The notes: generated by a model not told the origin, from the letters alone. 64,000 nt of DNA from Whalleya microplaca (GCA_022497155.1 MU385714.1:62001-126000), one strand, 5' to 3'. Numbered from the stretch's first letter, positions 1-13,418 are shown. Program-made: numbers and translations.

Positions 1-786
1 CGAAAGATGTAATCCTGTCTAGACGATCGGACGCAACATTCGGCCTATGCAGGATTGCAGATTAGGTTTCTCGATCCTCAGTTCACGCATATGCATGATC
101 TCGGGGGTTTCCTCTCCTTCCTCCAACCAACAGCATGTTGTGAAACACGAAGGAAGCGGATTGTCCGACAGTCACCGTCCGGTTTTGAGGCTCTCTCGAA
201 CTGAATCCTCCGTATAACGTCAGGAGGTATCTAATAGTATCCCACGTTTAGGATGTAATGTGTCCCGTGACACCTTCAGATAGGAGCTGAGTTGAGGGCC
301 AGCTGAGAAACGCAACGTGTCAAACACGTCATTTCTACATGATCGTCTTCCTACTACCCTTGATAGATCTTCCTAGTGTTACCAAAAGGTTATTAAAAAT
401 GGGTGAAGCAATTCTGCTGGGATATCCTAGTGACGTTCGTTAAACTACATGGTTAATTGCTGAATGGATTTGCCGATAAGTTGATGTTCCTTTCTGGGTA
501 AGGTTACAGGCCATCCGAAATAATAGCTGTCTTGTAACATCCATAGACTAACAGTAGAAGGGAGATGAAACACTCTGCTTCCAACAATGATTATTTGAAG
601 TATGTCCTCTGAAGGAAGGGGTTGCAATGCATTGTTCGGGTTGTGATCGGGACGTGCCTGGGTGCCATTTCTTTACATGGAGACGGCTCACCAATCTATA
701 TAAGTGAATTTCCCAGAAGTAACATGAACTCGAACCAATAATACTGAAGTTGTCATATTGCCACGCAATGTGTTTCCTCTGTCACG
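1..786. other. Gene-free left flank and RGS-gene upstream region
   Basis: No frame here has fungal coding character or resembles a known protein. The last part is presumably the promoter and 5' leader of the RGS gene. A 60-codon minus-strand frame at 445-627 has no supporting similarity. Confidence 0.5.
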
Positions 787-2275
787 ATGCCGCAGCCTCG
801 ACATGACCTTCGTGGTCGAACCAGCAAACCATTGACAGAAGCAAAGCGTGCTTCCTACTTGAAAAATGCAAAGGCATTTCAGAACACAATACTCACAGGA
901 CTCTCATTCGAAACAATTATCAAAGACAAATCAGGCAGAGTCAGTGTGGGCAACGACGTAGTTTTCGGATAGTGCTAATACCCCTTTTAGCCATGCTCCC
1001 TAGACGACTTCACGAAGTACATAACATACGTGGAGCACGATGCCGGAAACCTTCAGTTCTTCTTTTGGTACTGTGACTATGTCCAAAGATGGAGTCGACT
1101 GCCCCAGTCGAAGAAAGCACTGTCTCCCGTGTGGAGAAGCGCTCGCAGGAGAGCGAACCCGAAATCAACCTTACAGTCGATGGACTTCAGAGATACGGCA
1201 GAAAAGTTGGATCGTATACTCGAGATCCTAGACCAATGTACCCCAACAATGACCACTGGTGACCAAGTGATGGCCACCGACAACAAACCAACAACTAAGA
1301 TAGACTCCGTGGACACAAACTTCTCGCGCCCGCGCACACCAACGGCTACTACTAGGCCAGGAGCGACGAACGAGGCGCAGACTGAGTGGGAACCATGTAA
1401 GTACGATTACTGCCTCGGGTTGTGATAGAACTGGCTGACATTGATATCAAGTCTCAGTACAGCCCTTTCGCGAGGAGATAGCGCACATCGTCCGCCGTTA
1501 CATCTCAACCACCAACCCGCTACAGTTAAACCTAACACAGCAGGACCGAACGGCCTGCATGCACGCGGTGCAGCACACGACACATCCGTCAGCCCTGCTC
1601 CCGGCTTTCACGGGCGCCGAGGCCGTGTTGCGAGGACGGAGCCATCCCAGTTTCATCCGGTGGAGTGTTCGCAACGGCAACGGGCCGCGGATTTGGCTCG
1701 TGAGGATACTCGGAGTGGTGCTTACGGCTTTGGCCCTCGCTTTAGACGTCTTTTTTATCCTCTCGAGCGTTAATCGCTTCATGCGCGTAGCTGCTATTCC
1801 GTTGTGGTTTATAGGGTTTCACGTTCTCCTAGTGGGAAGAAGGGGGATTTGTATTGGTTTATACATCAGACATCTACGCCAACTGCGTCCATGGGAACAA
1901 TTTGCGAATGTAGATCCTGAAGGGAGTGGGATAGGTCTAGATATACAGCAGAGAGAAGCGCATGCCCAGAAGGAATCTCACATGCACAAGAGGCAGGATA
2001 CAGCAACATCTGCCTATAAAGAAGAAAGTTCATCAAGAAAAGGGCAAATATGGATATCAGGCGAAGCTCATATTTCCAACGAAGAACTGTGGATTGATCT
2101 ATATACGAAGAAATCGATCTGGCGTAGAGTTTTCGACGTTTCTACTACAGATCACAACGCGCATGTAAGGGCTTTACAAGATAGAGTCGTCTTTACTGCT
2201 ATGTTGTGGGCGAGTTGTTTAGCGGTGGTGTTGACAGTTGGTTCGGTTTGTATACCGTCAGCAAGTCTATTCTGA
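787..2275 (+). CDS. Membrane-anchored RGS-domain protein
   Basis: Exons 787-939, 991-1396 and 1452-2275 join to 460 residues; both introns (51 and 55 nt) have GT..AG ends and keep frame. The N-terminal half (about residues 20-200) reads as an RGS domain: the block PCSLDDFTKYITYVEH followed by NLQFFFWY, and later PFREEI and HPSFIRW, is typical of fungal RGS proteins. RGS domains speed GTP hydrolysis by heterotrimeric G-alpha subunits. Hydrophobic segments near 268-290, 298-315 and 434-455 predict three transmembrane helices, so the RGS domain should be held at a membrane. The linker between 165 and 205 is not conserved in appearance. The start is the first ATG of the conserved MPQPRHDLRGRTSKP opening. 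The G-alpha partner and pathway cannot be read from sequence. Confidence 0.86.
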
Positions 2276-2691
2276 TACAACTTATAATATATAGGCAATT
2301 GATACTGAAGACAACATACCTCGTCATAAAATTTAACGATTATAGCGTGAAGACTATCAGTTGTCACATAGCTAGAGGTAATCGTTAACTAGGTTCTGAC
2401 TTATAAGGCTGGGAAGCATGAGAAGTCTTGGCTTCACTAGGTCCCGGCCAATCGGTATCAGGCGCCCTATGCCCCCACAAAGCCCCCCAAGGGTCCAGTG
2501 CCGTCATTACACACGTACTGCATAACGTCGCGCATAGCCATTCCGCGCCAGCGTTTTATACCCACTCTCGACTACAAATTGGATGGCTGTAATTACGTCT
2601 TTGCGTTCCAATTTCAGCATTATGTCCTTTTCAACTTGTCAAACCTGATACAACTAAGTAGTTATATCACCAGGAGAAGCAATATTTCAAA
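2276..2691. other. Intergenic, RGS gene to transporter
   Basis: Short tandem spacer containing the 3' end of the RGS gene and the transporter promoter. I see no gene or distinct repeat. Confidence 0.5.
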
Positions 2692-4379
2692 ATGGCCAGC
2701 GCTGCGGAAGCTCCGCTGCTAGCACACCAAGAAGACGGGACCGAGGATGAACATCACCGGGAGTTTCCCAGTGCCCGGGAGGTGACTGCTCATCAGCAGA
2801 CCGCCCGACTTGAACCTTTTGTCTGGCTCTTGACGCTGTCTGCTTGTATCAGCGGGCTGTTATTCGGATGTGAGTATGGCCTCTCCGGCTTCCAATTCGT
2901 GTGCTTACGTCTGCAGACGACACAGGAGTCATCTCGGCCACCTTGGTGTCCATAGGCACCTCCCTCTCCGGGAAGGCATTGAACTCGTTCGACAAGTCCA
3001 TTATCACATCATGCACCTCACTGTTCGCGCTCGTCGCCTCTCCGATCTCCTCCATCCTCGCCGACAACTTCGGTCGTAAGCCCGTCATCTTACTGGCTGA
3101 TCTCCTATTTATATTCGGTGCCGTGGTACAGGCTTTGAGTGTCACCGTGTCACAAATGGTACTCGGGCGGTCTGTGGTGGGAGCTGCGGTAGGTGCCGCG
3201 AGCTTCGTAACACCTCTGTACATCGCCGAGTTGGCCCCAGCCGCTCACCGCGGTAGACTCGTGACTATGAACTCCATATCCGTCACCTTGGGCCAGGTGG
3301 TTGCTTACGTGATTGGCTGGATATTCGCCGAGCATGGCGATCCCTCCACTGGATGGAAGTGGATGGTAGGTTTGGGTGGTATACCTGCCATAGTGCAATG
3401 TGTTCTCCTATTGTTCATGCCAGAGACTCCGCGATGGTTGGTGAAATACGGAAAATCTACGGACGCCCGGCGAGTTATCCAAAAGACATTAGGATCTGAC
3501 GCAACGTCCCGCGAACTAGTTGACAGCGTTCTGAGGGACATTGAGGTCGAGGTCAGAGAGGAGCAAGACGCTGCTAGGTTTGCCGCTGGCGGTGCAAAGA
3601 GTAGCAATGCTTGGACTTACGGATGGCGTGAGCTTCTAACAAAAGCAAAGAACCGGCGCGCGTTGACTATTACCTGCATGCTCCAGGGTTTACAACAACT
3701 CTGCGGCTTCGTGAGTACTTCATAAGTGCCAATAAGGTGTCACGTGCATTCAATTAACAGACTTCAGAATTCATTGATGTACTTTTCAGCCACAATATTT
3801 ACGATACTTGGGTTTGCGATCCCGACACTTACGTCGCTGGCAGTCGCCGCAACGAATTTTGCCTTCACGGCGCTTGCGTTGGTCCTGATTGACCGGATTG
3901 GCCGGCGGAGGGTTTTGCTCTATTCGATTCCTATTATGATTATCGGCCTCCTATTATCAGCGTGGGGTTTCAGTATCGTCAAGCTACCACCCGCAACGAA
4001 CTCTACGTCTATAAAGGCAGAGACCGAGCCACCTACACAGGGTGCGGCAGTTGTCATATTGGTCAGCATCATGATATACGTGGCCTCCTACGCTCTAGGA
4101 CTCGGCAATGTCCCCTGGATGCAAAGCGAACTCTTTCCTCTCAACGTGCGATCGTTGGGCAGTGGAATGGCGACGGCTACAAACTGGCTTGCGAATTTCA
4201 TTGTAGGATTAACATTCCTGCCCCTAATGGACTCGTTGACCCCAACGTGGACATTTGCTCTTTATGCTGTTGTTTGCGCTGTTGGTTGGTTAGGGGTCTG
4301 GAGGATATACCCAGAGACAGCAGGCTTAACACTTGAAGAGGCTACCGGCTTGCTCGATAACGGTTGGGGTGTGAGGTAG
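2692..4379 (+). CDS. MFS sugar-porter, myo-inositol transporter-like
   Basis: Exons 2692-2869, 2917-3710 and 3768-4379 give 527 residues. The first splice restores the conserved Y-D-T-G-V-I-S motif of helix 1 and the second restores G-F-N-S-L-M-Y-F in helix 7, strong support for both junctions. Sugar-porter signatures follow in order: NFGRKP after helix 2, PLYIAELAP, PETPRWLVKYG before the central loop, LQGLQQLCGFNSLMYFSATIF, DRIGRRR, and the C-terminal PETAGLTLEEA. Twelve helices are expected. The subgroup (DTGVISATLVSIGTSL) resembles fungal proton-coupled myo-inositol transporters of the Itr1/Itr2 type at the plasma membrane. Substrate remains inference; other polyols or hexoses are possible. 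No linked catabolic genes are present. Confidence 0.9.
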
Positions 4380-6427
4380 AATATGGCCGCAGGGTCCTCC
4401 TCCAAAGGAATAACCCTGTTGAGATGCGAGTGCATCCCACCATCGGAAGACAGCGGCACGAGTGGCCGGGGAGATACAGGGACCGGAATGACTAAGCTTA
4501 CCGGTGGCTTGACGTCCTCAACACCGGGAACGGGCCTCGCTGTATTACACGCCGCCTCCAGCGGCGGCCGCAACGACCCACATCTCCGCCGATGCCACGG
4601 CTAGTTCATAAGCATCGGCGGCCATCAGCTGTGCCGCTGACGCCATGGTCGGATCCAAAGATGTCAGTCTGAGACGTCGGATTAAAGACGTCGGCCATCT
4701 GGCATCCGGGTCGATCACTTACACAACCGACCGATCGGCTGAGCACTCCGGCCCGAGTCACAATTCATTCCCAGTCCTCATTGAAAACTCGCCATATTAG
4801 CTTCTATATATTAATAGATTTTACTGTTACAATGAGTTTCAATGAGTCAGCCGCGAAATCCTTGTCGGAGTTACGTTTCACAAAAGAGCGACCTGAGTAA
4901 GCAATACTACTGGGGAATGGCTCTTCACCGGTCTTCGGGCTAAAATGTAAGTAATCGTCACCCGAGATGGCCGTGGGCCGCTCTCTTGCATATGCCAAAC
5001 TACCCGCTTGGCGGAGTTATCGGAACACGTACTACCTATACCTAATGCGGATTCTGCGTCGGGACTGACGTATAGTTTAGGTCAAGTTACGACACAATGT
5101 ATACATAGTATGTGTATAGAACATATACGCATGTATATCACGACTTCCTGATTCGATACTACTTGCACACTTATTCATGAAACTTAGGCCCATCGCGAAT
5201 TCCCATACTATTGCCAGTCAGAGGACCAGTTTCAGTCGACGGTCAAGAAGGAAAATTGTTGGGCTTGCGGGCGTGGTCCCATCGTCTGACCGCCCCCAAG
5301 CGCGACAAACCGAGCTAAGACATACAAGGCCGTAATCCATTGAAGCTGTGGAGATTGAATGACACAGGACGGTGGGTGGATCTTTAAATGAACCCGATTG
5401 CTGCTATTCCTGCCTCGGCCCCTTCTTGCGCCCTCTTGGTTCCTCTCCAATTTTCCGCGATTCTAGATGTTTATGCCGATCATCCTTGCATACCTGTATG
5501 TATATATTCTTACACATTCTTACAGGTGACATCTCGCCCAATGGCCCAAACTCCGCGATCTCTTTCCAGATATTTCTATCAGAATCGAGATGATATACAT
5601 AAGTATAACTTTATTCATTCGGTAGGTTGCGGGCTCGGGTCGGGTCTGCAATGCAATGCAACGGTTACATAGTCAGTACCCTATCTCAGGACGAGTCAGT
5701 GAAAGCGATTGCAGATGGTGGTTACAGTACCTACCTGGGCAGCTAGGTCAGGTTAGCATTGTCTTAGTCTTGGCCTCGGCATCTTTTTGCGGCTTCTCGA
5801 CCCTTCTCGTGATGGTCAAGCTTTCAAGATCGGCTTCTGTCTGCACCGTCTCTTCTAGTGCTTCCATATTATCCCAGATTTGGAATACCCTAGCACATTC
5901 TGGCTTCCTATATCCGCCTGCCTCTTGTTGAGTTCTGCCTTCTTCGTTATGCTGCCCTTCTTGGCCCATAATTCAAATCAAAGCGAATAGCGAGCTCCGA
6001 CCCTCGTCATACACCGTAGGTAGTGTCAACACGAATGGGTCAGGCTAGTGTAGTGTAGTCGCCTTCATATCGGGACGGAGGTACCCGGTCAGTTTATGAT
6101 CAAAGATCTATTTCATTAATAATAAAAGATTTCCTGCCCAATTCTCGGATTTTTCTTTCTCTCCGCAATTGTTATTTGTCGTGGCGAGTGCATTCTGTGC
6201 CTATATTTATTTCTTTATATACTTGCTCACCTTCCTCTCGTGACATTTCACCTAATCTCGCAAGTCACGCCATACGTGCCAGCCAATACCCTGGTTACCA
6301 CATTCTCGCATAAAAACGACGCCACAGGTCTCAGATCGAGGCGGAAACAACAAACACAGCCGGCTATAGCCAGCAGCTTATAATATTAGCTATTTACAAG
6401 CGGAGCTCACCTAACGCAATAGCAATC
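4380..6427. other. Intergenic, 2.0 kb
   Basis: Open frames here (for example 5388-5672 and 4383-4604) lack any recognisable family features. The stretch around 5095-5145 is rich in GTATAC/TATGTATA alternations. The part just before 6428 is pyrimidine-rich and probably the leader of the next gene. Confidence 0.45.
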
Positions 6428-8436
6428 ATGGACGAGGTGGATCGCGAGATGCTCGAAGCTCAAAAGGATGCGCGCTCTCCTAGCCAGGGGGCCGGCCCAG
6501 CCCGGCCTCTTCATCGCCCTAGCAGTGAAGTTGAACGAGTGCTGTCGGCCACATCTGTATCGACATCTTCTAGCGATGGAGGTGCTCGAAGGGTAGGAGG
6601 CATGAGCCGCGTGCCGACATCGAGGGATCTTGAGAGACACCCTACCGAGCTCAGTCGCATACAAACTGCTCGCAGCCAACATGATTTCACAATCGGCAAA
6701 AGCAAAAGTCGTCGGAGCCGTGATTCAAAACCTCTACCGGCCTTTGGTGCTGGCAAAGATTACCCGCCACTACTGCCAGCGCAGGAGGAATATGTCGTTG
6801 AGTTTGATGGCCCTGACGACCCCTATCATGCTCAAAATTGGCCATTGAGAAAGAAGTAAGTCAAGCACACGGAGATCTCACAATTGTGCCATGGATGTTG
6901 TTCGCTAACAGGTGCTTCTTTGTAGGTTGTTTACGGCTGCTATACTGGGTTACACGACTATGACATCCGCTTTTGCTTCTAGTCTTTTCTCTCCAGCGAT
7001 ACCATACGTGGCCAAAGAATTTGGTGTTAGCACAGAAGTTGGCGTCCTAGGTGTCTCCCTCTTCGTGTTGGGATTCGCAACTGGTCCGACACTTTGGGCT
7101 CCTTTGTCTGAGCTGAAGGGACGACGTCTGCCTATCGTCATAGCTATGTTCGGTTTCTCGGTCTTCTCCATCGGGTGTGCTACGGCGAAGGACTTGCAGA
7201 CGGTGCTCATCACCCGCTTCTTTGCTGGTTTTTTCGGTGCCTGTCCGCTAGCCGTCGTAGCTGCTGTCTTCTCAGACATGTTCAACAACGCGACCCGAGG
7301 TGTGGCCATTACACTCTTCTCCATGGCCGTCTTCACTGGTCCGCTGCTCGCCCCTTTCACCGGAGGTTTCATCGTTGAGTCCTATCTCGGATGGCGCTGG
7401 ACTATGTATCTGGCCAGCATCATGGGATGGGCTGCATTCGTGCTTGACCTGTTCTTCATGACTGAGACATATCCTCCTGTAATCCTCATCGAGAAGGCAG
7501 CTGAGATCCGTCGCCGCACCAAGAACTGGGGTGTTCACGCCAAACAGGAAGAAATCGAGGTCGACTTCAAGGAGCTCCTGCAAAAGAACTTCACTCGTCC
7601 TATGAGACTACTCTTTTTTGAGCCCATTGTTACCCTGCTGTCGATTTATATGGCATTTATCTACGGGCTGTTGTACCTGTTCCTGACAGCGTACCCACTT
7701 GTCTTCCAAGGTGTCCATCATTTCAATGCGGGCCAATCTGGTTTGGCTTTCTTCGGAATGATCGTTGGTCAGCTCCTCGCAGGTGTGGCGGTGCTGCTTA
7801 TGCAACCTGCATACCAGCGCAAGCTTGCTGCCAACAACGGTGTTCCCGTCCCGGAGTGGCGTCTTCCCATTGTCATCGCTGGAGGTGTCGCCTTCACTGG
7901 CGGTATCTTCTGGTTTGGATGGTCTGGGTACAAAGCTGACGTGCACTGGATTGTGCCCGCCCTTTCGGGTATCTTGTCTGGTTTCGGTCTGATGAGTATC
8001 TTCCTTCAGGCTCTTAACTACCTCGTCGATGCCTACCTTATGTTGTAAGTTGATATACTTCCCTGTTTTACCAGACGAAGAAACTAACAAATGATATAGC
8101 GCTGCTTCTGCCATTGCAGGCAACACGTTCCTCCGGTCTCTATGTGGTGCTGCCTTTCCCCTGTTCGCAACCTACATGTTCAATGGAATGGGCATTCAAT
8201 GGGCCTCCACGCTGCTCGGTTGCGTAGCTGCAGTCCTTGTGCCAATCCCCGTCATCTTCTGGCTTTACGGGCATAAGATTCGGGCGAAGAGTCAATACGC
8301 CCCGACGTTTGGTGCGCCAGGAGTTGCCCCCTCGGACGAAAGTACCGACTCTGCCCCTGATGGGAAGACCAATGGCGGGGATGCTGCTTTAGCATCCAAC
8401 GTGCCGAGAACGGCAGAGGACAAGGAAAAGGCATAG
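6428..8436 (+). CDS. MFS DHA1-family drug/polyamine transporter
   Basis: Exons 6428-6855, 6926-8044 and 8100-8436 give 627 residues. The first 140 residues are a hydrophilic Ser/Arg-rich cytosolic tail. Next comes the family hallmark [16 protein letters not shown], leading into helix 1. Motif A is visible as [11 protein letters not shown] and the drug-antiporter motif C region as [12 protein letters not shown], followed by [12 protein letters not shown]. The second splice restores the conserved [23 protein letters not shown] of helices 10-11. This is the pattern of the 12-helix Flr1/Tpo1/Flu1-type exporters that move drugs, polyamines or small metabolites out by proton antiport. The tail ends in a polar, charged segment. 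The specific substrate cannot be inferred. Confidence 0.9.
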
Positions 8437-9425
8437 GCCACGACGATTATTATTTAATTTATTACTTAGAACTCGGGCCGCAAGGCCCCGCCACGGTGCC
8501 TCAAAATATAGACATATAGAGAAGGCGATTAGTATGAGAATAGTACGAGAAAATGCCTACACGAGTAACGCATATAATGTTAGCGTTATCACGTTAATGA
8601 TATAAACATTAATAGAAGTCTGATGAATTTGAACTGATTCAACCTGTTTCCAAACTACTGTCACACAATAACAACAATACTAACTACGCAGAATGTTATA
8701 AGTAAGGCGTAGCGCTGTCTAAGTAATTGCTAGTTGACAGAAGTTCAGTCTTAACAAATCGCATTCGATGATTGTATTCTCATAACCAGGTAAATAAGTT
8801 ATGAGGTGCCTAATGCAGGCCTGAGCCACGCAGCCACGGCGCTTTGAGCCAGCCTCAGCCGGAACCTGACCTGAGTTATGTCCCCAAAGGCAGCATAAAA
8901 GCAAAAGTCTGCACCTGTGGATTTTTGTTGCCAGCGGCTTGCCTTAGCTTCTCTAGTACCGGTGCCGCGGCACACTAGAGTATCTGAGTTATCAAAAATA
9001 AATTATGAAAATCGTGTTACAGGGGAAGCTCTTCTCAAAGCTTGTTCATCGCAAACTCTAGGCCCACACAGCCCACCACACTCGAAAAATATCCCCGCGG
9101 AAGGTTGGAAACATAGTCTGTAATTTGTAAGCAAGTTCAGCTCGGTTGTGGGCCGTCGGAGATGGGACCACAGATGGAGAAGAGCCTACTATGCAGATCC
9201 TTGATAACCTGGTTGCTGCTGCTAGGCATTGAAACCTGCATTGAGAAGGACCATGCGATTTCAGCATTGCCTAGTCACCCTCCATTGACGTTCACATAAA
9301 TAGATCTGCACCTCATAATTTGAATTAGCGTCGGGCAGCTTTCGTTAGTGGGAAAGCATCTAGCTCAGAAACAGGACGAACGGAAAAAGTCATCAAGGTG
9401 ACTGAGGGACTGACTTTTACCCAAT
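8437..9425. other. Intergenic, about 1 kb
   Basis: AT-rich just after the transporter stop (8440-8640, a likely 3' UTR and terminator region), then ordinary unique sequence. I see no gene. Confidence 0.45.
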
Positions 9426-10270
9426 ATGTCTTCAACTACACCGGCCGAGGGGAAGAAGAGCGGGACGCACGAGGCGGGGTGCCACTGTGGCTATGTCAAG
9501 TTCTCCGTCACGCTCTCGCCGCCGCTGCCCGAGTACAAGGTGCTCCAGTGCAACTGTTCTGCGTGCACGCACTTAGGCTATCTGCTTGTGTGTAAGTGAC
9601 TTACTTCGTACACTGCCGCGTGTCTTTCACGTCCCACTCTTACTCCCTCTCCGAGAGGTTCATTTGTTTTACAGTCTCCTCTTCGTGTCCAATATTCGTG
9701 ACAGACACTGAGAGGTGGATGAGTGTGTCGTAATATTAGTATGAGATGAGAGAGACAGAGAGAGAGTGTGTGTCGATATGAGTGAGATTGGAGTACTCAA
9801 GACTTATGTTAGCTGACATGCGCATACAACGTACACAGACCCCGAGGCTGAGGATGTAGTTTGGCATAACAACGGACAAGAGAGGGTTTCCCGCTATCAA
9901 TTCAACACGAAGCTCAAGGACCAGATGTTCTGCCCCAAGTGCGGCGCGAGCCTCGGGATCGACTTCCGAGAATGCCATAAGCCGCACACCTACGGCATCA
10001 ACGTAAGTTAAACCAACCATTGCGTATACTACTATCGGTGATGTTTTGGATCTTGCCTAGATAGTGCAAGAACTACGTGAAGAAGACGTTGGGAGTCTTC
10101 GTGTTGCGTAGTACAAGTATACTGACATGGCATTTATACAGGCACGCGCCTTCTATGGACTCAACCTCGATGAGCTGAGCTACAATAAGGTCAACGGAAT
10201 AGATAAGGTCCCGCCAGCTGGTGATCTATCAGGGCAGTGGTGGGACGAGGAGAAACAGGAGATGAAGTGA
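9426..10270 (+). CDS. GFA/CENP-V domain zinc protein
   Basis: Exons 9426-9591, 9839-10002 and 10142-10270 give 152 residues, a normal length for the family. Cysteine ligands appear in family order: C19/C21 in GCHCGYVKF, C42/C44/C47 in QCNCSACTHLGYLL, and the pair in MFCPKCGASLGID. GFA (Mss4-fold) proteins bind structural and catalytic zinc; the founding member is glutathione-dependent formaldehyde-activating enzyme, but most fungal paralogues have no proven reaction. The first splice completes LLVYPEAEDVVWH, matching the usual strand after the second cysteine cluster. The first intron is unusually long (247 nt) for this window and holds a GA/GT-rich run. Gene identity is solid; enzymatic role is unknown. 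Confidence 0.86.
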
Positions 10271-11719
10271 AGACGATCCTATCTCCCCTCGTGGATGTCT
10301 TCGCCGGCAATCTCTACAACATTGGAGTAAGTTGATGCCTGTTGAATGGCTTCTCAAAGAATAAGGGACTAGTTAGCAATATATCCGAGGTAATAGTATT
10401 ACTGCAGTCATTTTCAGGACTAGAAAATAGTTAATTGTTATTCTATAGCTCAGATGTGATATAAAAAAGATACATAGCCGAACGAGAAAATTGAGTTAAG
10501 TTGACTTTGAGAAGAGTAAAATGTCTGATGCAACGAAGCCTCGCAGACAAGGCAGAGATACAACTAGGATTCTGATAATTGTAACCAGGGGCTTATATCC
10601 GTACTGGGGACCTTCCTTAAGCTTGTCTTTTACACGAAGGAAACATCCGGCTATCTAGGGCAGATATGTTACTTAAAAACTTGATGAGTAAGACTCATGA
10701 ATCTCTCTATTCACTGCAGCAGTGATGTTGGCAGTATCCTGTTCGGGTTTTTAGTAGTTTGCCAATAAGCAAAGATAGGACGGAGAGAGACATAGAGTCT
10801 GAAAGGACGAGGCTTCACTAAACTGTCCCAGTCTCCAGAAAAGACAACTGCCGTATATACAGTCACAGCTTGACTAAACAGCTAAACATTTTCAGCTTGT
10901 CTATGTTATTAAACGGAGACGCCCTAACAAAAACTTTACTCAGTCTTATTTCAACTGTTGGATAATGTTAGAAAACTTTGACATTCTCTTAGCTATTGTA
11001 GGATTATCGACATAAGGTTGTGCCTTACCGCACGAGATAGAGACGTTGGGACTCAATGCAATGAGCAATATCAATGGTTAGGTATTTGGATTAACACTGG
11101 GTGTAGGCGGTTGTGGTTTTAGACTAAACTCCATATTGCCAACTATAGCTCACATCGATCCTATCTACATCGTATAGTTCATTTCAGTCCTAGTAAGTCT
11201 AGACAATTAGTTGTATAACACAGCACACCTATCTTATCCTCAATAACCGCATCGTATCAACTAACTTATAACAACCAATACGACTAGACTTCACCGGGCA
11301 ACTACCTCGGGGGTTCTATATCAAGCGGATGTTCAACTTTGCAGTGTTCTATGAATAATCTCAGATTCTATTACAGATCATGATTCTTTATAGAATTAAC
11401 CCATAGATAACGAGTAACTGAAGGCGTATCACGTCAGATGCCCCTGAGCCCCTATTTTGTCATGGTCATCCACACTGAGCTCCTGTAATAAGAAAATTGT
11501 ATTAAGGCAAAGTAATTCAGTTCCTTCATTCCATTAAGTCCGTTGATCATGAAGTAGATACCTACTATCTTTTCCTAGACTCCGTATCACTGATCATCAG
11601 CATCCTCGAAAATACAACTCTCGATGAAAAGCACACCCAACGGCTTGGTGATTAATCTGCACAACGTCCAGTCTGACCTTGTGTCTTTATTTAACTGTCT
11701 GTCCATTAAACTGTCTATT
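10271..11719. other. Intergenic between convergent genes
   Basis: About 1.45 kb of AT-rich sequence between two convergent genes, with frequent stops in all frames. No gene, long repeat or RNA gene recognised. Confidence 0.45.
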
Positions 11720-13418
11720 TTATTTCTGTCTCCTGGCGTACAGGTTCTCCGCCGATGTAATACAATGCATGTTGGCGCCGAGCTTGTTCATGGTCTCCAC
11801 CCACTCCTCATATCCGTCCGAGTCAAAGACGATACCACCACCTGTCATCCAGATCAGTCAGTTTCCGTTTCAGATTCGGCAAACGGCAAAGTGTTAAAAT
11901 TCAAGATAGGTAGGGGCTCACTCACCAGCTTGGAGGTACGCGACCCCATCCTTGACCAACATAGTCCGCAGCGCAATACAAGTATCCATGGCGCCCTCGG
12001 CCACCCTCCCATCGACGCTGACGCTATCGTATCCGAAGTACCCGACGGCGCCCGCATAAACGCCGCGCTTCTCGCCCTCGAGCTCGGCGATGAGCTCCAT
12101 GGCCTTGACCTTGGGGGCGCCGGAGACGGTGCCGGCGGGGAAGATGGAGCGGAAGGCGTCGAAGCGGGTCTGGCCCGGTCGCAGCACCCCGGACACCTGC
12201 GAGACCAGGTGCTGGACGTGGCTGAACTTCTCGACGACCATGAGGCGGTCGACGCGCGTGGTCAAGGGATCGCAGACGCGGTTGACGTCGTTGCGCGCCA
12301 GGTCCACCAGCATGACGTGCTCGGCGCGGTCCTTGAGCGAGTTGCGCAGCTCGGCGGCGAGCCGCTCGTCCTCCTCGGGCGTGCGCCCGCGCTTGACCGT
12401 GCCCGCGATCGGGTGCGTGATGATGCGCCCGTCCTCCTCCTTCACCAGCAGCTCTGGCGACGCGCCCACGATCTGGAAGTCCTGGCAGTTGATGTAGAAG
12501 AGGTACGGCGACGGGTTGACGGTGCGCAGGTGGCGGTAGATGTTGAAGGGGTGCAGCGAGGTCGGGCGCGCGAACCGCTGCGAGGGTACGGCCTGGATGA
12601 TGTCGCCGGCCACGATGTGCTTCTTCAGCGTGCTCACGTGCTCTTCGTAGCCTGCTTGGCCGATGTTGGATGTGTATTCCTGGTTGAGCTTGATCGGTTG
12701 CTGGTCGGGTATGGGTATCTCGGGGGAGTTGAGGACGTCGATGAGCTCTTGGATCGTCGCGGTGGCTTTGTTGTATTCATCTGCGAGGGTATCTAAGTTC
12801 TCGGGAATGTGGAGATATGTAATGACTTTGATAACGCCGAAGAACCTGTCAAAAGCTACGATAGTATCAAAGAGCATGAACAGGGACTCTGGTATCCGGA
12901 TATCATCTTTCATGGGCCGGGCGGTCTTGGGCTCGAAGTACCGCACACAGTCATAGCCAACATAGCCAATGGCACCGCTTGTGAGCGGCGGCAACCTGAG
13001 TTCAGGCACCTGGGCAACAACATGCTGTGATAGCTCTTTCTCGAGGCCAGGCAGCGGGTCTACAGACTCTCCATGGCCCTCTCCGGTCTTTAGGATTTTG
13101 CGCGGACCCGCACCGACGAAGCTATATCGACCAACCCTCTCGGTGGCAGCGCTCTCGTAAAGGAAGGAGAAGTCGGACTTGGAATGGGCAGATATTTTCA
13201 AGTACGCGGCAGATGGAGTGATGAGATCGGCTGATATCTGACCGTATAACGGAACTAGAGTCGGTTTCTTGGGACCTTTCTGTGGCTGTGAGAGAAGCTC
13301 CTGAACGGTGTCGAGCGATGGCAGGACAAGATCCTGCAAGTAATAAGTCGCCCATTAGTGAGTGGCCCGCCGGAATTTATTTGATTAATCATATATGTAG
13401 TCTTACTGCTTGCGCCAT
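11720..13418 (-). CDS. TRP2: Anthranilate synthase component I
   Basis: Transcript order exons: 13407-13418, 11926-13333 and 11720-11841, giving 513 residues. The first exon is only 12 nt and encodes MAQA; without it there is no ATG before [14 protein letters not shown]. The chorismate-binding core is complete: [13 protein letters not shown] near the start, [89 protein letters not shown] and GAVGYFGYD. The last exon supplies [14 protein letters not shown]. The enzyme makes anthranilate from chorismate and glutamine-derived ammonia, the first step of tryptophan synthesis, with the multifunctional Trp3-type partner encoded elsewhere. A TGACTCA element about 105 bp upstream suggests cross-pathway control. 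Confidence 0.96.

Noticed and set aside
5095..5150. TATA/GTATAC-rich patch as a replication origin
   Set aside because: Short AT alternation without a defined consensus in filamentous fungi is not evidence for an origin.
11624..12796. Long plus-strand open frame (390 codons)
   Set aside because: It is antisense to the anthranilate synthase coding exon, in a GC-rich stretch. The minus-strand product is a clear enzyme; this frame has biased composition and no family features.
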